From assembly GCA_037389465.1 (NCBI GenBank), contig JAZARR010000266.1:1736001-1800000 (forward strand): a DNA stretch of 64,000 nt. Direction: 5' to 3'. Below, piece after piece: positions 24,736 to 37,495 of the stretch. The notes under the pieces are model-generated. The model worked only from the letters and a program-made list of their open reading frames with translations, searched no databases and was not told the DNA's origin. Source of the DNA: Baylisascaris procyonis. Its lineage: Eukaryota > Nematoda > Chromadorea > Rhabditida > Ascarididae. A program made the translations under genes and the position numbers. Each line of letters begins with the position of its first letter. The stretch's first letter is position 1.

Positions 24736-26462
24736 CTGTAGAGAAAAAATTTTCCATTTGCGAATAGAAAAGCGAAAATTATTCTCATTCGTTTTATTCT
24801 CAGTAATTTTCATTTGTCATATATTTCTCCAGTAATCACTTCTACACGCTCATTCCAAACTGAACATGGCCATTGCGAAAATATAATTGTAAGGGAGGCT
24901 CGCATACATATTATAAGGCAAACTGACATATATGTTTCACCCAGACTTGAACTCTACTGTGGGCAGAAGAATTGTTAGGCAACTATGTGGCGATATGAAC
25001 GCAAGGATTTTCTTAAAAAGGAATTGTGCTTTCTTTCGAGACAAATTTCGAATGAAGAAAGCGAATTGAGTTTTTCTGAGAAAGCGAATTAATTTCTAAG
25101 ATGGGCGTGGATGATCACATCCTTCACGTCTTCATAAAGTTTTGTTGTAAACAGAAGAAAGCCGATTGCCTTGTGTAAGTCAAATGGGGTTCCGTTGTGA
25201 AGAGGTGTTTAACTATGCTTTCAGATGACCATCTTACATTTTGAGCTCTTCTTGCTTTTTTTCATCAGATTAAACGGAAGGTAAAAGTTTGAAAACATTT
25301 CCTTTCACGATTCCTTCTTTAGCATCATTTCGAAGTCTTTAACTTTGAATGAATTGCATGTTCATCTAACAACAGTAAAAAAAACTGCTTACATTAATGT
25401 GTATTCAAGCGTGCATTTATAAGAAGTTGTTTGCTGGCGATAATCACGAAAACGGTGAATGAATGAAAAATTAACTTGTTGGTGTATATGTTAATGACTG
25501 AGACGTCTACACAGTGCCTCTAGCCGTGTCCCGTTTCACGTCTCAAACACAACTATTTTTGTCGGCCTGCTTTTAGCGCTTTTGTATTTTAGGGCCGCTT
25601 CCTTTACGTATAAAAACATTGCATGAATGACTGAGACAAAAACGAAAACTTTTCCAAATCTGCGATAAGAAAATAGAAAGGGTTGAGTTATGAAAACTGA
25701 AACTTGAAATGCATAATCGAACAAAATGTTGTAAATGGCACTGTCCTTTTCACATATTTGATCAAAATTTACGCAGACATTTGAACATCATTTCAAATGC
25801 ATAAAACCACTGAAAAAAAGCGGTGCTTTTTGAAAACTTTGCACATATAGGCTGGCTTACTTTTGTACACTTGTATTTTTAAACACCCCATAAACTTCAG
25901 ATGAATTGTCAATAGCAGTATAAGTAGCAGAAATTATCAACAGCAATGACGAAAAGATAGTATAGTAGATTTGTGCTGGCCACTGTGGATTCTACGGTGT
26001 GATTTATGCCACTGCAAATTCATTTTTTACAACTGAGAAATGCATTTCCGCGATATTTTGTGAAATCGAAAAATTTTACCTACTTGCATGCATATTTTAG
26101 AATTTACACGTTGCCAATAAATAGGCGCAGTTTGCAATCTCGCACTAACATATTAGATGCAAGTAAACATCGCATTTTCCAGTCTTTCAAATGGAAATGC
26201 AAGGATTTGCTGCATTGCAGAGCATAAAATTTGAAAACAACAACCATGTTTCACATCCAAACACATCTATCCTCCCATGTATAATAAGGTAGTGGAAGAT
26301 ATACCAAAACACAGACAATGCTGTATTATTTCGATTTCGTTAGCATGAAGCGCACAACACTTGTTTGTCAGTCTCGCATTGTCAACACCAAAACATTCAC
26401 TCTTGCAGTGCAAGGCTAAAGATGCCCCATCGAATTGAAATAATCAAAAATGACGTACTAAC

Positions 26463-26597
26463 CTTAAAATAACCTTTTAATACTTCCGTATCGGGCGCAA
26501 TTCCGAAGGAAATATGTGTATCGGTGCATTCAGCGCTCACGTATTGCTCCCAAACCTCGAATGAATTCACCTCACGATCGTAGTTGTATAACTCCAA
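26463..26597 (-). CDS. gene C, internal exon, ectodomain-like
   Basis: The minus-strand exon of 45 codons is in phase 0 at both ends. Its acceptor is GAGAATCTCAG and its donor GTTAGT. It encodes LELYNYDREVNSFEVWEQY, VSAECTDTHISFGIAP and DTEVLKGYFK. One cysteine and an alternating strand-like pattern fit an extracellular beta-rich module continuous with the next exon. Upstream exons of the gene should lie at higher coordinates; candidates are 30.6 kb and 37.4 kb, both weaker. Confidence 0.48.
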
Positions 26598-27199
26598 CTG
26601 AGATTCTCTAAGCGATAGCAATATGCAGTTATTCTTAAATAATTTGCTCGCAAATTCTTCAATTACAATTGAATTTCTTTCTCAAAAATTGCCTGTGAAA
26701 TCATTTATGACAGTTGCTTTCCCAATCTTGCTCACCACCTTTTGAATCATCCACCAAGGTGGAAAATTATGACACGTTCGCTTTGTTATTTTCGACTATG
26801 ACTGAACAAATAGTGATTTCTCTAATTTATTTGTGATCAACAGCAACAAGGCCTGCAGGGATGGCCCATATCTTTACGTACTCCTTTCTGCAGTCGCAAA
26901 TATCCTACAGCTTTCAGGTATAGGACTGGTGTACATACTGTGAGGCAATGGAAAGACTGGCTTATTTCGAGTACCATTCTTTCCTCGCTGCAAAAGAACA
27001 TTTTAATTAATGTTATTCCAACTTTTCACATAAATTGGGCTATTTCGTCTAACGAGAAGATGCACAACATAGATATTTTCAATAATATCAATAAAAGCTC
27101 ATTTGTTTCCTTTCGGAACTTTGAATCTCACTAATCAATACTCGCTTTATTCGCTTTACAAATTTCAACTTCCCGAAATAGGAAAACAGAAAATTTTGT

Positions 27200-28200
27200 G
27201 TGTATAAAGGGAAGGAAAGAACAAGTTCGCAAAGCTCTCATTCGGGCGAATAGACATTTGATAAACAAGAGCGGCAACAGCGTGTACATCAAAACGATCC
27301 AGCTGCAGCTTGAGAGATGAAGAAGTGAGTCCATTAACGATATTGGCGGAAAGTAGATTCCAGACTGATAGAATGCGAAACCGGAAATTATGCAGAATAT
27401 TGTCTGTATTGCGATTTGTCTTCATAGTCTCAAACTGACGCGTATCTCGACTACGACGAATAGGAAGACAGAAATATTTCTAATGATGAGATGTTGCAGA
27501 AGTTGAACATAATTTCCTGAATATTTTTTACATAGTAGCCTGATTTGGATGGTACGAGCTACGGTGAACTTTGGGAAAAGCAATACGATTGAAGCGTTTC
27601 TCGGCATTCTTTAACAGCCTGTTAGTGAAAACCGACTAGGGAGACCTTACAGGATCACGACATTCAAAAGCAGTCGGCGGTGATTGATGGGGGCCTATCG
27701 ACAATACTCAATACTCTAAGCTGCAAAGCGCGAAGAACATAGTTTTCAATATTCGACGGCTTTTCACCAACAGAGGACCACCGCAATCTCCAGTCAAGTC
27801 TGATCACTAATGATCTCAGAATAACGAACACAAGATACCGCCTACTGTAGAAAGATTCACACCTCGTAGACCAAGAAAATAATCATCCTTGTAGTTGAAA
27901 TCAACCACAAGATATTTTTATGGGAATCGTTTAGCAGTCATCATTTCGACAAGTTGGCGACTACATCAAGGTTCTTTCGCATAATACGGAAGTTCTGGGC
28001 TTGTACGATGAATTTCAAAGTCCTCAGTAAAGAACTTGGTACTGCTCTGCTCATACTGTTGTCAGGAGCATCGTTATTACATATGGGAAACGAAACAAAA
28101 CATAAGATACTTCCTTGTGGAACTCAATTGACTGTGCAGTTGAGTAACTTTTTCCCACTTAAAAACTTCGCCCACATAAGAATAAACCCACTATAAAAAA
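27200..28200 (-). mobile_element. CR1-like LINE remnant, reverse transcriptase to 3' end
   Basis: Read on the minus strand, the order of motifs is that of a non-LTR reverse transcriptase. VPQGSIL comes first (near 28.1 kb, the conserved RT box after the catalytic region). Then come a thumb-like stretch (NFRIMRKNLDVVANLS), a KRFNRI 'ERVQRRFTKRI'-type box near 27.6 kb, and the terminal ILSVWNLLSANIVNGLTSSS with LDRFDVHAVAALVYQ near 27.3 kb. Several stops and frameshifts lie between them. It is 5'-truncated and inactive. The paralogous copies are at 11.2, 59.0 and probably 60.4 kb. Confidence 0.6.
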
Positions 28201-28298
28201 CAGACGTTATGAATTTCGTACATCGTACACTCCATCGAAAATGAAAGAAGTACACCGCAGGTGCTCAATTTTGCTACAAAATATTTAAAAATGGATCG

Positions 28299-28488
28299 AT
28301 GGAGGCCGTCATTCTTCACTCGGCGATCAGATCGCTCATTGCTCAAGTATTGTTTTTGATGGATTTTGTTGTGCTTCCTCAGCTCTTCTTTTATTGCTTC
28401 AAGACAGTTTCAATTGTTATCATTGTGTTACATTGTCAGCAAGCTCAACGCATTGTGTTGCCATCCGTTTGGTCGGCAGAATTTCAAG
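28299..28488 (+). CDS. gene D, exon with a membrane segment
   Basis: The open frame begins at an ATG (28299), or earlier at an acceptor at 28260 in the same frame, and ends in phase 1 at a GTATGA donor. It begins MEAVILHSAIRSLIAQVLFL, then a hydrophobic region LFFYCFKTVSIVIIVLHC that should be a membrane helix, then IVLPSVWSAEFQ. The phase matches the exon at 28758. It sits only about 100 bases downstream of the LINE remnant, so earlier exons, if any, lie beyond the element. The family is not recognised. Confidence 0.5.
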
Positions 28489-28757
28489 GTATGAAATACT
28501 CCAATAGTTAGTTCCTGTTCCGTCACTTCACCTTCCAACTTCTTGGTTGCAGCACTTCGCAACTCCATTTCCATTTCATTTTCCGTCCAACTTCAATGGC
28601 AATTTTAAAATTTGAAGGAAAATTGAAAAATTTTTTAGCCTAACGACAGATTGAAATCATTTCTGTATTTGATCTAAGGAAAAAAAAGAATAACCTCGAG
28701 AAGATCGCTGCAATTTCAAAAATAATACGCCATTTGTAGTTTTCACCTCATGTACAG

Positions 28758-28803
28758 CTGGCAGTAACAGACGGGATAATGTAGTGGATGCGGACTACGT
28801 CCG
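28758..28803 (+). CDS. gene D, small internal exon
   Basis: This 46-base exon has acceptor CTCATGTACAG and donor GTAGAA. It is entered in phase 1 and left in phase 2. It encodes GSNRRDNVVDADYV, a polar stretch. Both joins keep the frame open, and the only open reading agrees with both neighbours. Confidence 0.48.
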
Positions 28804-28913
28804 GTAGAATTCCTCTCCTAGCATCCAAGTTTGTTTAAGGTGATAAGAGTGAAGTTACGGTAACACATTAAAAGCAAAAATACATAACAGTTATTTTGAG
28901 GTTGACCTTGCAG

Positions 28914-29025
28914 CCGATTCCAGAACTGCCTCTTGATCATGCGGAAGGTCGCAGTCACAGAGCTAACTATTCTTCATCCCGATCGGGTTCGAATTTATGG
29001 ACATCTCATCTTGCAACAGTCATGA
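28914..29025 (+). CDS. gene D, terminal exon
   Basis: The acceptor is GTTGACCTTGCAG. It is entered in phase 2 and read to a TGA at 29023-29025. It encodes RFQNCLLIMRKVAVTELT and LHPDRVRIYGHLILQQS. A second frame over the same bases is also open (PIPELPLDHAEGR…), but it disagrees with the phase left by the exon at 28758. The three exons together give a basic, partly membrane-embedded C-terminus of about 115 residues. Confidence 0.48.
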
Positions 29026-32000
29026 AGGTGGATGTGGCTAGAACCAAAAGACGCTCCGCTCTTGTTTGGATATCCACTGGACATCCATGACACATCTTTT
29101 GCAAGAGTGAAAAATGACTGCATTTGATTCATCGAAGCAACATCGAGGATGATGCGATGCGGCAATAACAAATTCCCATAAATCGTTTCGAAGACATTGG
29201 TCCGTTGGTTAGGTTTTCAAATGTTAGAATAACATAGATGAACGATTAATGATGATCACACAAAATTTTCTTTCTATTCAAAGGAAAATTTTGTCACTTT
29301 CTTGTATAAATCAGTGGAAATATTTCTCAAGATGGCTGATTCATGCATTCATGCGTTAAGTTTGCTTTTCAATAGGCGTAACGCTTAAATCAGAGATTCA
29401 AAGAACTTGTTTATGAATGCTAACACGTTTATGGGAGCCAATAGCATTTCAAACAAAGTACCAATAGCATAAACAAATATCAGCAGTTCTAAAAGCAGAG
29501 ATGTTTGCAGTTGGGAAATCCTAGCTCAATAGATAGGAAATGACGTTGCAGAGGGGTGAAGGAGTCCAGAGGAAATTAGCGGCGGAGGAAGCAAACTGAG
29601 CTTAGAAAAAACAAATACCATTCCGACGCCACTTTCTTCGCAGTCACCATAGATGCGGAAAAGTTCTTATCTTTCACACTAATCAAATGTCGACTTGAAC
29701 AGATGATGTTACGCGCTGGGAGGCCAGGAAGTGATTTAGGAGAACACGAACTCTTTTTTGCACGTCACAGTTTTGTGAAGATTTGAGAGTAAAAATAAAT
29801 TCCTCTCTATACGGCCACATTCTACTTTCTTTTTCATGTTCGATAGGTTAAAAATTGGCTATGAGATTTGATCTACTCAAATTAAAGGTAAATAATCAAA
29901 GGTTACTGGTCATGCGAGTGCATAAACTTATGCTCTTCGAGCAGTCAGTCCTTGAGGATGTTGCAGTGAAGACAGGAAAGGTAGACATTGTTTCTTTCAC
30001 TCAGACCCGAGTAGATATCGAAGGAAGAGAACAAAGAATGAGAATGAAAGCTGATTTTATGATTCTCTCACGAATCCTTCAAATAAATTTCCTCTTTATT
30101 AAAAGAGCACCTATCAAACGAAAAAAGATTGCCAGCTCTCTTATATTACCTATTTTCTTCGGAAAGAAACTCTAAATGCAATCTGCACGAAATTATTCAT
30201 CTCACTGAGACGCTGTTGCAAATTCACTTTTGCAAGTTGTGCCTGGCGACAATGGGTCTGTGTGTTATCACTTTCATCTCTACTCATTATCACTTTCTCG
30301 GATAACTTGAACTGGTGAACGGACATGCATAACTTGCCTCACAGCAAATCGAGATGCGAAAATTTACATTCTATTTATCAAGTTCAAAAGTAATTATGCA
30401 AATTTAACGGTGTAAAGAATTACCCTTACCTTGCAACTAGTTAAAGTGAAAAATTAGATTTTTTGGAGCACACGCGAATTCATTAATTTATATGTTTTAT
30501 TATTTAGGAAACTGGTTAGTTTGATTGATAGATGTAGAAAAACGCATAACACCGCAAATGTTCTGATACGCTTCAGCACTTGTTGTTGAATCAAATATTC
30601 GGTTAAAGCAACGAAATTGAAGCAACAACAACATCTGCGTCACATATCCGCAGGAAAACGATATCCCAATGGTCGCAGTTGGAAAAGTGATCATTTATCA
30701 AAGAAACTGAAAGCGTTTCACATCTGTCAGTGTTACACAAAACGTTTAATGCAGTGTGTAGATGCAGTAAATGCGCATTATTGCTTCATAAATGCAAAAT
30801 GCAAAATGCATTGGTCACTTCACAATCGTACGTTACGAAAGATGCATTACGTTGAGCAAAAAAAAAAGCACTCACGCACATCGATTCGAATTTCTAAATT
30901 TGGAACGGTACACGTAAGCAAAAAAAAAAAATCGTAAAACATCCTTTTATGCCAATGCTACACCCTTAATATGTTCAATTTCGTAAAACTAACACTAGCG
31001 ATTATTCAGCAATGATTCTTTCGCAATACGGTCACAAACCAACATCTCGTGAATTGTATCGACATACTAGTATAGTACAATCGATCGTATCGGAAGTCAA
31101 ATGAACAAAGATCAGTTTTATTTATTCAAAATATAATACTACACTTATGGTGACCTCTAAAGACAATTATTTACATTTCAAAAAAATATGATTAAATGTT
31201 TCTGATCAGTATAAAAACTAGACGAATTCTTTTCAGCGGGTTTTCTCAGCAATTGATCAGCACGCTATAGTTCACTGCCTAGAAAGCTTAAATTGTTGAC
31301 GGATTGAAAATGGAACAGGAGGATTTTTGTCAAAAGTGAAATTGAAAGAAACGTTTATCTATAAGCTTTTTTTTTTTCGCACTTCATCGAATAATCATCC
31401 ATTAGCACTGTAAATATATGCAACAGTATAACTGTGGACAATCGCTTTATGTTTCTCTCTGTTCACTAGTCAAGTTATTTTTAAATCAGATGCATCCCAT
31501 CACACTAATATATTCATTTCGTGTCGTGTCTCAGACCTGCATTTCAATGTTTCAGATTTTTTTCATGCATGAGGGTTTCATTTAAATGTGGCTAAATTAA
31601 ATGTTGTATATAAACGTTAGCCGAGAAAGACACATAAGATGATCAAAAACTACAAGTACATTTATTTAGGCGAAATAAATAAAAAAAATTGTTGCGAATT
31701 TTATTCGGCAAATATTCATCGTAAAACATTGTGAATGCTTTGATATGTTGTTTCAAAAGGACACATTTTGATTCCAGGAAAATATGCTCGAGTGTGAGTT
31801 TCAATGATGGGCATGTTTTTAGGTTTGGTAGCTCTTACCACTGTGAAGACATTAATTACTATAAGAAAAGATGTAAAAGAAAAAAGGAAAGGAGCACTGC
31901 CAACTCGGAACACTTTCCCTTTTAGTTTTTTTTTTTTTTTTTTTTGCTTCTTTCTCTCTTCTCTCAGCAATAATGTTAGTGGAAACCACTCAGTGGTAAC

Positions 32001-35000
32001 CTATATACCTTCCAATATTCAATAATGAATTTGACGTTCGATATGTTTGATGCATGCTCTTTTAGGCATAGCTACTGAAACGAACATACATAAACCAAAT
32101 GAATATTCAACGAAAATATTCCAAAAGAAATGAAAATTCGTTGTTTGATTCGCTAGCAATGAGGCACGTGATTTTGAGCAACCTTTTGTAGTGATAAACT
32201 GAATTCTAAATGATCTAACTAACGCCTTTAATAGTTGATTTCAGTTGAAATTCATATCCATTAATTACGATCACAAGGTTGAGTAATTAATTAAACAACT
32301 ATGCTGACCAAAAACTCGCATTATTTTGACTTGTTTCTTTGAAAAATCTTACAAAGAAACATTTCTCAATTTGCTACTGTTTATATTTACCATCTCGAGA
32401 GGTGTAGCATATTCACGCATCGAAAAGTCGCATTTCTGTCATCAATTCACATTGATAACAATGCAAACTTACTCGACGACTCCTCAAATTAGATGAAGAA
32501 GAGTTTGAATGAAAACGCAACATTGATGGAAAAGTTGCATTTACAATGATTGATAGATAATCATTTCCCAAAAACAACATTCTCAACACGACACACTTGT
32601 TTATGCTCTGTCACCCAAATCAACGATGTCATCCTATTCTTCATTACCCTTCTAAAATAACATAAATTTACACCGCAAAGCACTCAGCTCCCTTAAAGTG
32701 ATATATGGTTAATAATAGGTTATACATATATTCAGAATGAAAAATGCAGCGTATAATTGGGAATGTGCGGTGAACACTGAAGCATCCATCTAACAAACGA
32801 AAATGAGCACATAATAAATGTACGTGATCATGAAATATGCGCATGTGCCAAGTGTTAATATAGTTGCACAATAAATTACCCACTCAACATTCGTCATGAG
32901 CAATAATATACTTTCCAAGTAGAACTACCTTCTTTCTATGTGATCAAATATTATCCATCGAGAGGAAAATACTTTACTAGGTCATGAGAACACGAAAATT
33001 TTCCCCCATTCATTATTCAACGCCCGAGATACTGATGAAACTGTTGCGTAAGTAGACAGGCCGGCAATGAGACACACAGATGAGCACCCAACTCATTCAT
33101 GCCTTGGAGTAGGGAATTCATAAGAGCGCATCGAAATCCCATCAAAAGAGCCGAGTGGTTATCTCGATAAAAGGATTAGGAAACAAAGTCGCTCCCTCAT
33201 GCGGTTTTGGGCAAGGCGTTGATCTTCAACATGAGTGAATTGCATTGCCAGAAGAAGTGCTACCCGCCAACTATATAACCGTTAACTAGACTGACTACCA
33301 TTCACTGTAATATGCCATTCTGCTAAATGACAATGATTCAACTCCGATGATGCTTCCAAAACGAAAAACTAACTTCTACACCGAAATGCAGTGTGCACCT
33401 TTTAATGACTTCTAATTGAACAAAACTCCTAGAGTAACGATTTAGTACGTTAAACGTGTAAGCATATCGCATTATTCATCATACTTGACGTCGATGGGTA
33501 GGTAGGTGTAAGCTTGAGAATTATAGGCTCCATGAGGTTGTTTGAACATTGCGCCCTAAAAGAATAATATCGTGTTGCTATAGCAGCTGAAAATCCCAGA
33601 ATAGGCATAGGTAAAACGAGCCCATTATCTTCTAGGCGACCATATTATGCTCGAATTCGATTCGTTAGAACGAAGTGGCGCATTTGAGTGGTATGTGATC
33701 TATCTTTCTTTGGTAAGCATGAACACTTTTAGCAGCAAACCAATCTATAATCCACTCAATTAAGGACTGGAAGCGAAAGAGGAAAGGCAATCCTTGCTGA
33801 GATACGGCTTTCGGCACAAAAAAAAATTATGGGGATGTAGTGAGAGCGAATGCATCAACTTCCGCGCAATAGATTGAAAAATGAATGTGGATGCAAATAA
33901 ACGATTCTTTCATTAATAGAAAATAGAATTTTATTAAGGAATATTTGTTGAAACTTTTGATAGTCATTGCCTTTTTGTCTTCTTGATGACGATCCATTCA
34001 CCAATTAAATTGGCAACATTTCACTTATCTCATAAGTGTTCTCTCACAGATTATTTCTCTAAAGATAATTGTCGATTTTAAATACTTCTTTACATTTTCA
34101 TTCCTGATGCACGAAAATAAAATCATAATTAAGGATGTTCATTCAGCAAGAAGAGGAATCATAAATTTCATTCTGCACTTCGATGCGCCGCTATACAATC
34201 ACCAAATTTATTCAATAACTGCAATCGCATCGTCGCAATGCCACACACTGCATCAAAAAAAAAAAAAAAAAACGATTCCTTTCTTTCGAGAGCTCCTTTT
34301 TATCTAGCACCGATTGAACTTACTATTGATTCCTTCACATTGAGTGAAAGAAAAAGAAACAATAACAACCTGACGCCCATGCAATAAATATGTGTCGTCT
34401 ATGCCGATTTAAATTCCCAATAAACTATTTTGACTTTTTAATATAAATGAAACGCATTCCCTCTTTGTAACATAGAACTAATCAATATTTCCATGAGAAT
34501 ATCCGAATAAAAAATAACGAAAAATATTCCTTTGAAATTAAACCCTCTTCTGTCACAAATCTCTTCTTTCAATTGTCAAACTCTGATACTATATCTGCAT
34601 ATTTAGTTCAGCTCGTATTGATGGAATATTAAAAGTATTCAGATTATCCCAAATGTTGCATATGTAGTTCATCAAAACGTTATTTGTGATATCAATAAAA
34701 TTTAAGCGTTCGTTTGTGCGTTCAATAGATCCATGCTCAAAAAATATATTATTATCGAAAATAAAAAACATCTATCTAACTGAATCAAAATGCTCAAAAA
34801 AATGGCAATAAAATGCAACATAATCAGTAGGAAAATAATATTTGCATATCATATCGACGTAATTTTATGTGTTTAATGAATTAAACTGCAGATTGAAAAC
34901 CCGCTGATATTTTATGAATGATCTCTGCTAGAAGATCACAAAGTTTGATAGCAATGTCAACGAATAACAACAACATTTTTTTTTTTCAGCTTAGGCTAAG

Positions 35001-35734
35001 GAAGATGTTCACAAGAAACTTACCAGAAACGCTAATAAAATAAGTGCTTTTAATAGCGTACCATAGTGAATGATTACACGGAAAATTCAATTGAGAAACT
35101 GGCACTGGGAAAGATGGCATTAAATGCTTTCTTTGAAACCTCACCGTTCAATCTAAACAATTGATAAATATTTGATAATAAGTGTCTCAGACAACTTCTG
35201 CAATATTAAACATCGGCTGCGCTAATCCACAGCTGAAATATCTCCTATCTGATAAATTGGCAAATTTTGCAGTGTTCACGAGTGTCGGTAAATCATGGAA
35301 AAAGATGATCAATTGAAGCGGAAATAAATATGAGAGATTAACATATGGCACAAATCATTGCCAGCAAATTACAGTGTCGTTAGTTTTCTAGTTCGTGAGT
35401 TGAAGTCAGAGAACGAGTGCAAACAGTGTCGTTAGTTCAAAAATTTGTATGCACTCAAATATAAACATATGCGAGCAAAAGATTATCATAACACGTAAGA
35501 AATATGAAGAGAAACGCATGAAAAGAAAAGCTTAGATTTAAACCTTTGTGAACAGCCACAAATGATGGGCGTACTAGAGAGAAATTTTTCGAGCCGTCCA
35601 AAGATCAATCACTGACGTAATCACATATTGCCAAGAAGGGAAGAGGGTGGAGGGGGAGGGGTGATGTAGTGAGACGAAAGCATTGCACATAGCGAAGTAC
35701 GAAAATACTGAAAACTAGTGACTTCTTTTTTCAG
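29026..35734. other. mainly intergenic or intron; weak exon candidates only
   Basis: Three weak candidates were seen. One is an unspliced + frame at 29861-30175 that reads LLKLKVNNQRLLVMRVHKLM near its start. One is a minus exon ending at 30706 with SNCDHWDIVFLRICDAD. One is a short + frame 29553-29600 after a TTGCAG acceptor. None has a phase-matched partner. The rest is AT-rich with A/T homopolymers at 31.9, 34.25 and 34.98 kb. The segment 33.0-33.8 kb is GC-richer and repeat-like. Confidence 0.25.
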
Positions 35735-35797
35735 CGAGAATGGAGTGGAAGTGGCCGAGGATAGCGATTTTATGCATTTTTGCAAGCTTATGCAAAA
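35735..35797 (+). CDS. gene E, first exon: signal peptide behind a probable trans-splice acceptor
   Basis: A strong acceptor (GACTTCTTTTTTCAG) stands only five bases before an ATG at 35740, with no sign of an upstream coding exon. That is the layout of a spliced-leader addition site in nematodes. The frame reads MEWKWPRIAILCIFASLCK and stops in phase 1 at a GTATGC donor. The N-terminus has a hydrophobic core of about ten residues followed by small residues, fitting a secretory signal peptide. Reading on without splicing also stays open for 100 residues with less protein-like content. The following exons were not identified with confidence. Confidence 0.38.
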
Positions 35798-37436
35798 GTA
35801 TGCAATATCTGCGATATATCTCTACTAATGTCTATGGTCTATGTGTCACTAATTTTTCTTCAAGATTTCAACTCATCAATCATAAATTCGCGATAATGAA
35901 TTTAGAATGGGCAAACAACGTTATAGGATGGCCTCATTTTCTGAATATCGTTTTGGTTGACCATCCTCTGTATGGGCTTATTCTCTTCAGAATTGTTATA
36001 ACATTAAAATATCTTTTTTTTACAAAGTGTTGTATGCGATCCAGAAAAGTTTTTGCTAACGAGTCCGTAAAGCTGTTCATGTACAAGTGTTCCAGGTTTC
36101 TGTTTATATGAACAGAAAATCACTCAAAAATGGACTATGAAATTGCGCAGTTACGATCCACACGTGGATGACCTCCACAGATGTTGCATTATCTGCTTGC
36201 TTTTCACAATGGAATTCCTTGGGTAAGTTTCTCAATAGTAACCAAATCAACCAAAATATGGCAGGTTTCTTTATTTACAAACACTCCATGAATTTCGTTA
36301 TCAAACTAGTTGTAAGAGCGGGCATCGCGCCATTGCCATTGACACACATTCACTCTTGCTGCTCTACTTTCCCTGATCCCGACGTGCAAAATGATAAACG
36401 AACTAGTACAAATTTCCTCGCAGAGTTAGATCTCTATAAATCCCTTCGAAGTTGCTAGATCGAAGATAACATAGGAAGTCAGCACATCCTTCAAATTTTT
36501 CACTCCGGGTTTCTGTGATTCCCGAACTGAAATAGCAGGGGAAGAAGACGCACTTACGTATAGTCGATTTCATTAACGATCTTAGCAAGACTTTAATGCC
36601 GTGTGAAAGGGGGATTTGGCAGTATCCCCCCTTCACCCCCCTCCAACCATTTCCAGATAGCACGAATGCCAATGTTTTGAAAGATTGGTGAAGCTATTTT
36701 GCAGAAAAACTGGTTCATTAAGTTTCCAGAAATAAAGTTTAAAGTGGACCACATATTCTCCACTTTTTGTGAACGGCAACAAATTTTTGAAAATTTAGCT
36801 GTTTTATGGGAGGCATTATATTTAATTTTCGTCTTTATTAGTCTTCGTCTTAACGGCAATACGGCCCCTATGATTTTAAAATATGTCGCCTATTTGTCAA
36901 CAAACGGCTGCGTAAAGTTGGTTCACCTGTGAAAACCTTTTCCACACTAATTACCTCAAAAAAGCAACTTATTTATCATTCATGCGATAAGTATGAGTGT
37001 AAAGTGTAAAGCGGCAGCACAACAGTGATGAAGCTTTTGCGTCAGTGAGGAGGAGTTGATTGTAACATATCAATTCACTCTTCTATGTGGTCGTTTGAGC
37101 AATCGGAAGAAATGATGGGTCGCTTATCGCATGGATTACTTTCATTCTGTAGACAAGTGATAGAGTTTCTATAGCGCATAGGCTATCTTGCAGTTGTGAC
37201 AGTCTTCACTTTACTTTACTACGATGACTGCACTTCAAATCAGGACCGAGCTCACCTCTGCCTAGAAGAGATTATGACTAAATTCAAGATGCATCATACT
37301 TAGAAATAACAACTTCATAATGACTGATCGATATTGTAACAAATTGAGCGATACCCCATCACCAGCAATTCATAAACACAAAAGGAAACGTTTTGCAAGT
37401 GTATTGAAGTCAACAAGAAAAAAGTAACCAACCTAC

Positions 37437-37495
37437 TCTCTTCATCATTGGGTAAAATATCACAGAAATGACCACACAGTTTATAAATCTCTTTG
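37437..37495 (-). CDS. small minus-strand exon candidate, Cys-containing
   Basis: The minus strand has acceptor TTTTGTTCTCTAG and donor GTAGGT. The 59 bases are entered in phase 2 and left in phase 1. It encodes KEIYKLCGHFCDILPNDEE. Two cysteines three residues apart and the acidic end fit an extracellular module. It could be an upstream exon of gene C, but no phase-matched link to 26463 was found. Confidence 0.28.

Noticed and set aside
36403..36859. Overlapping minus frames of 88-89 residues
   Set aside because: They overlap in different frames across a GC-richer, homopolymer-containing segment, with no splice signals. This fits an interspersed repeat better than a gene.
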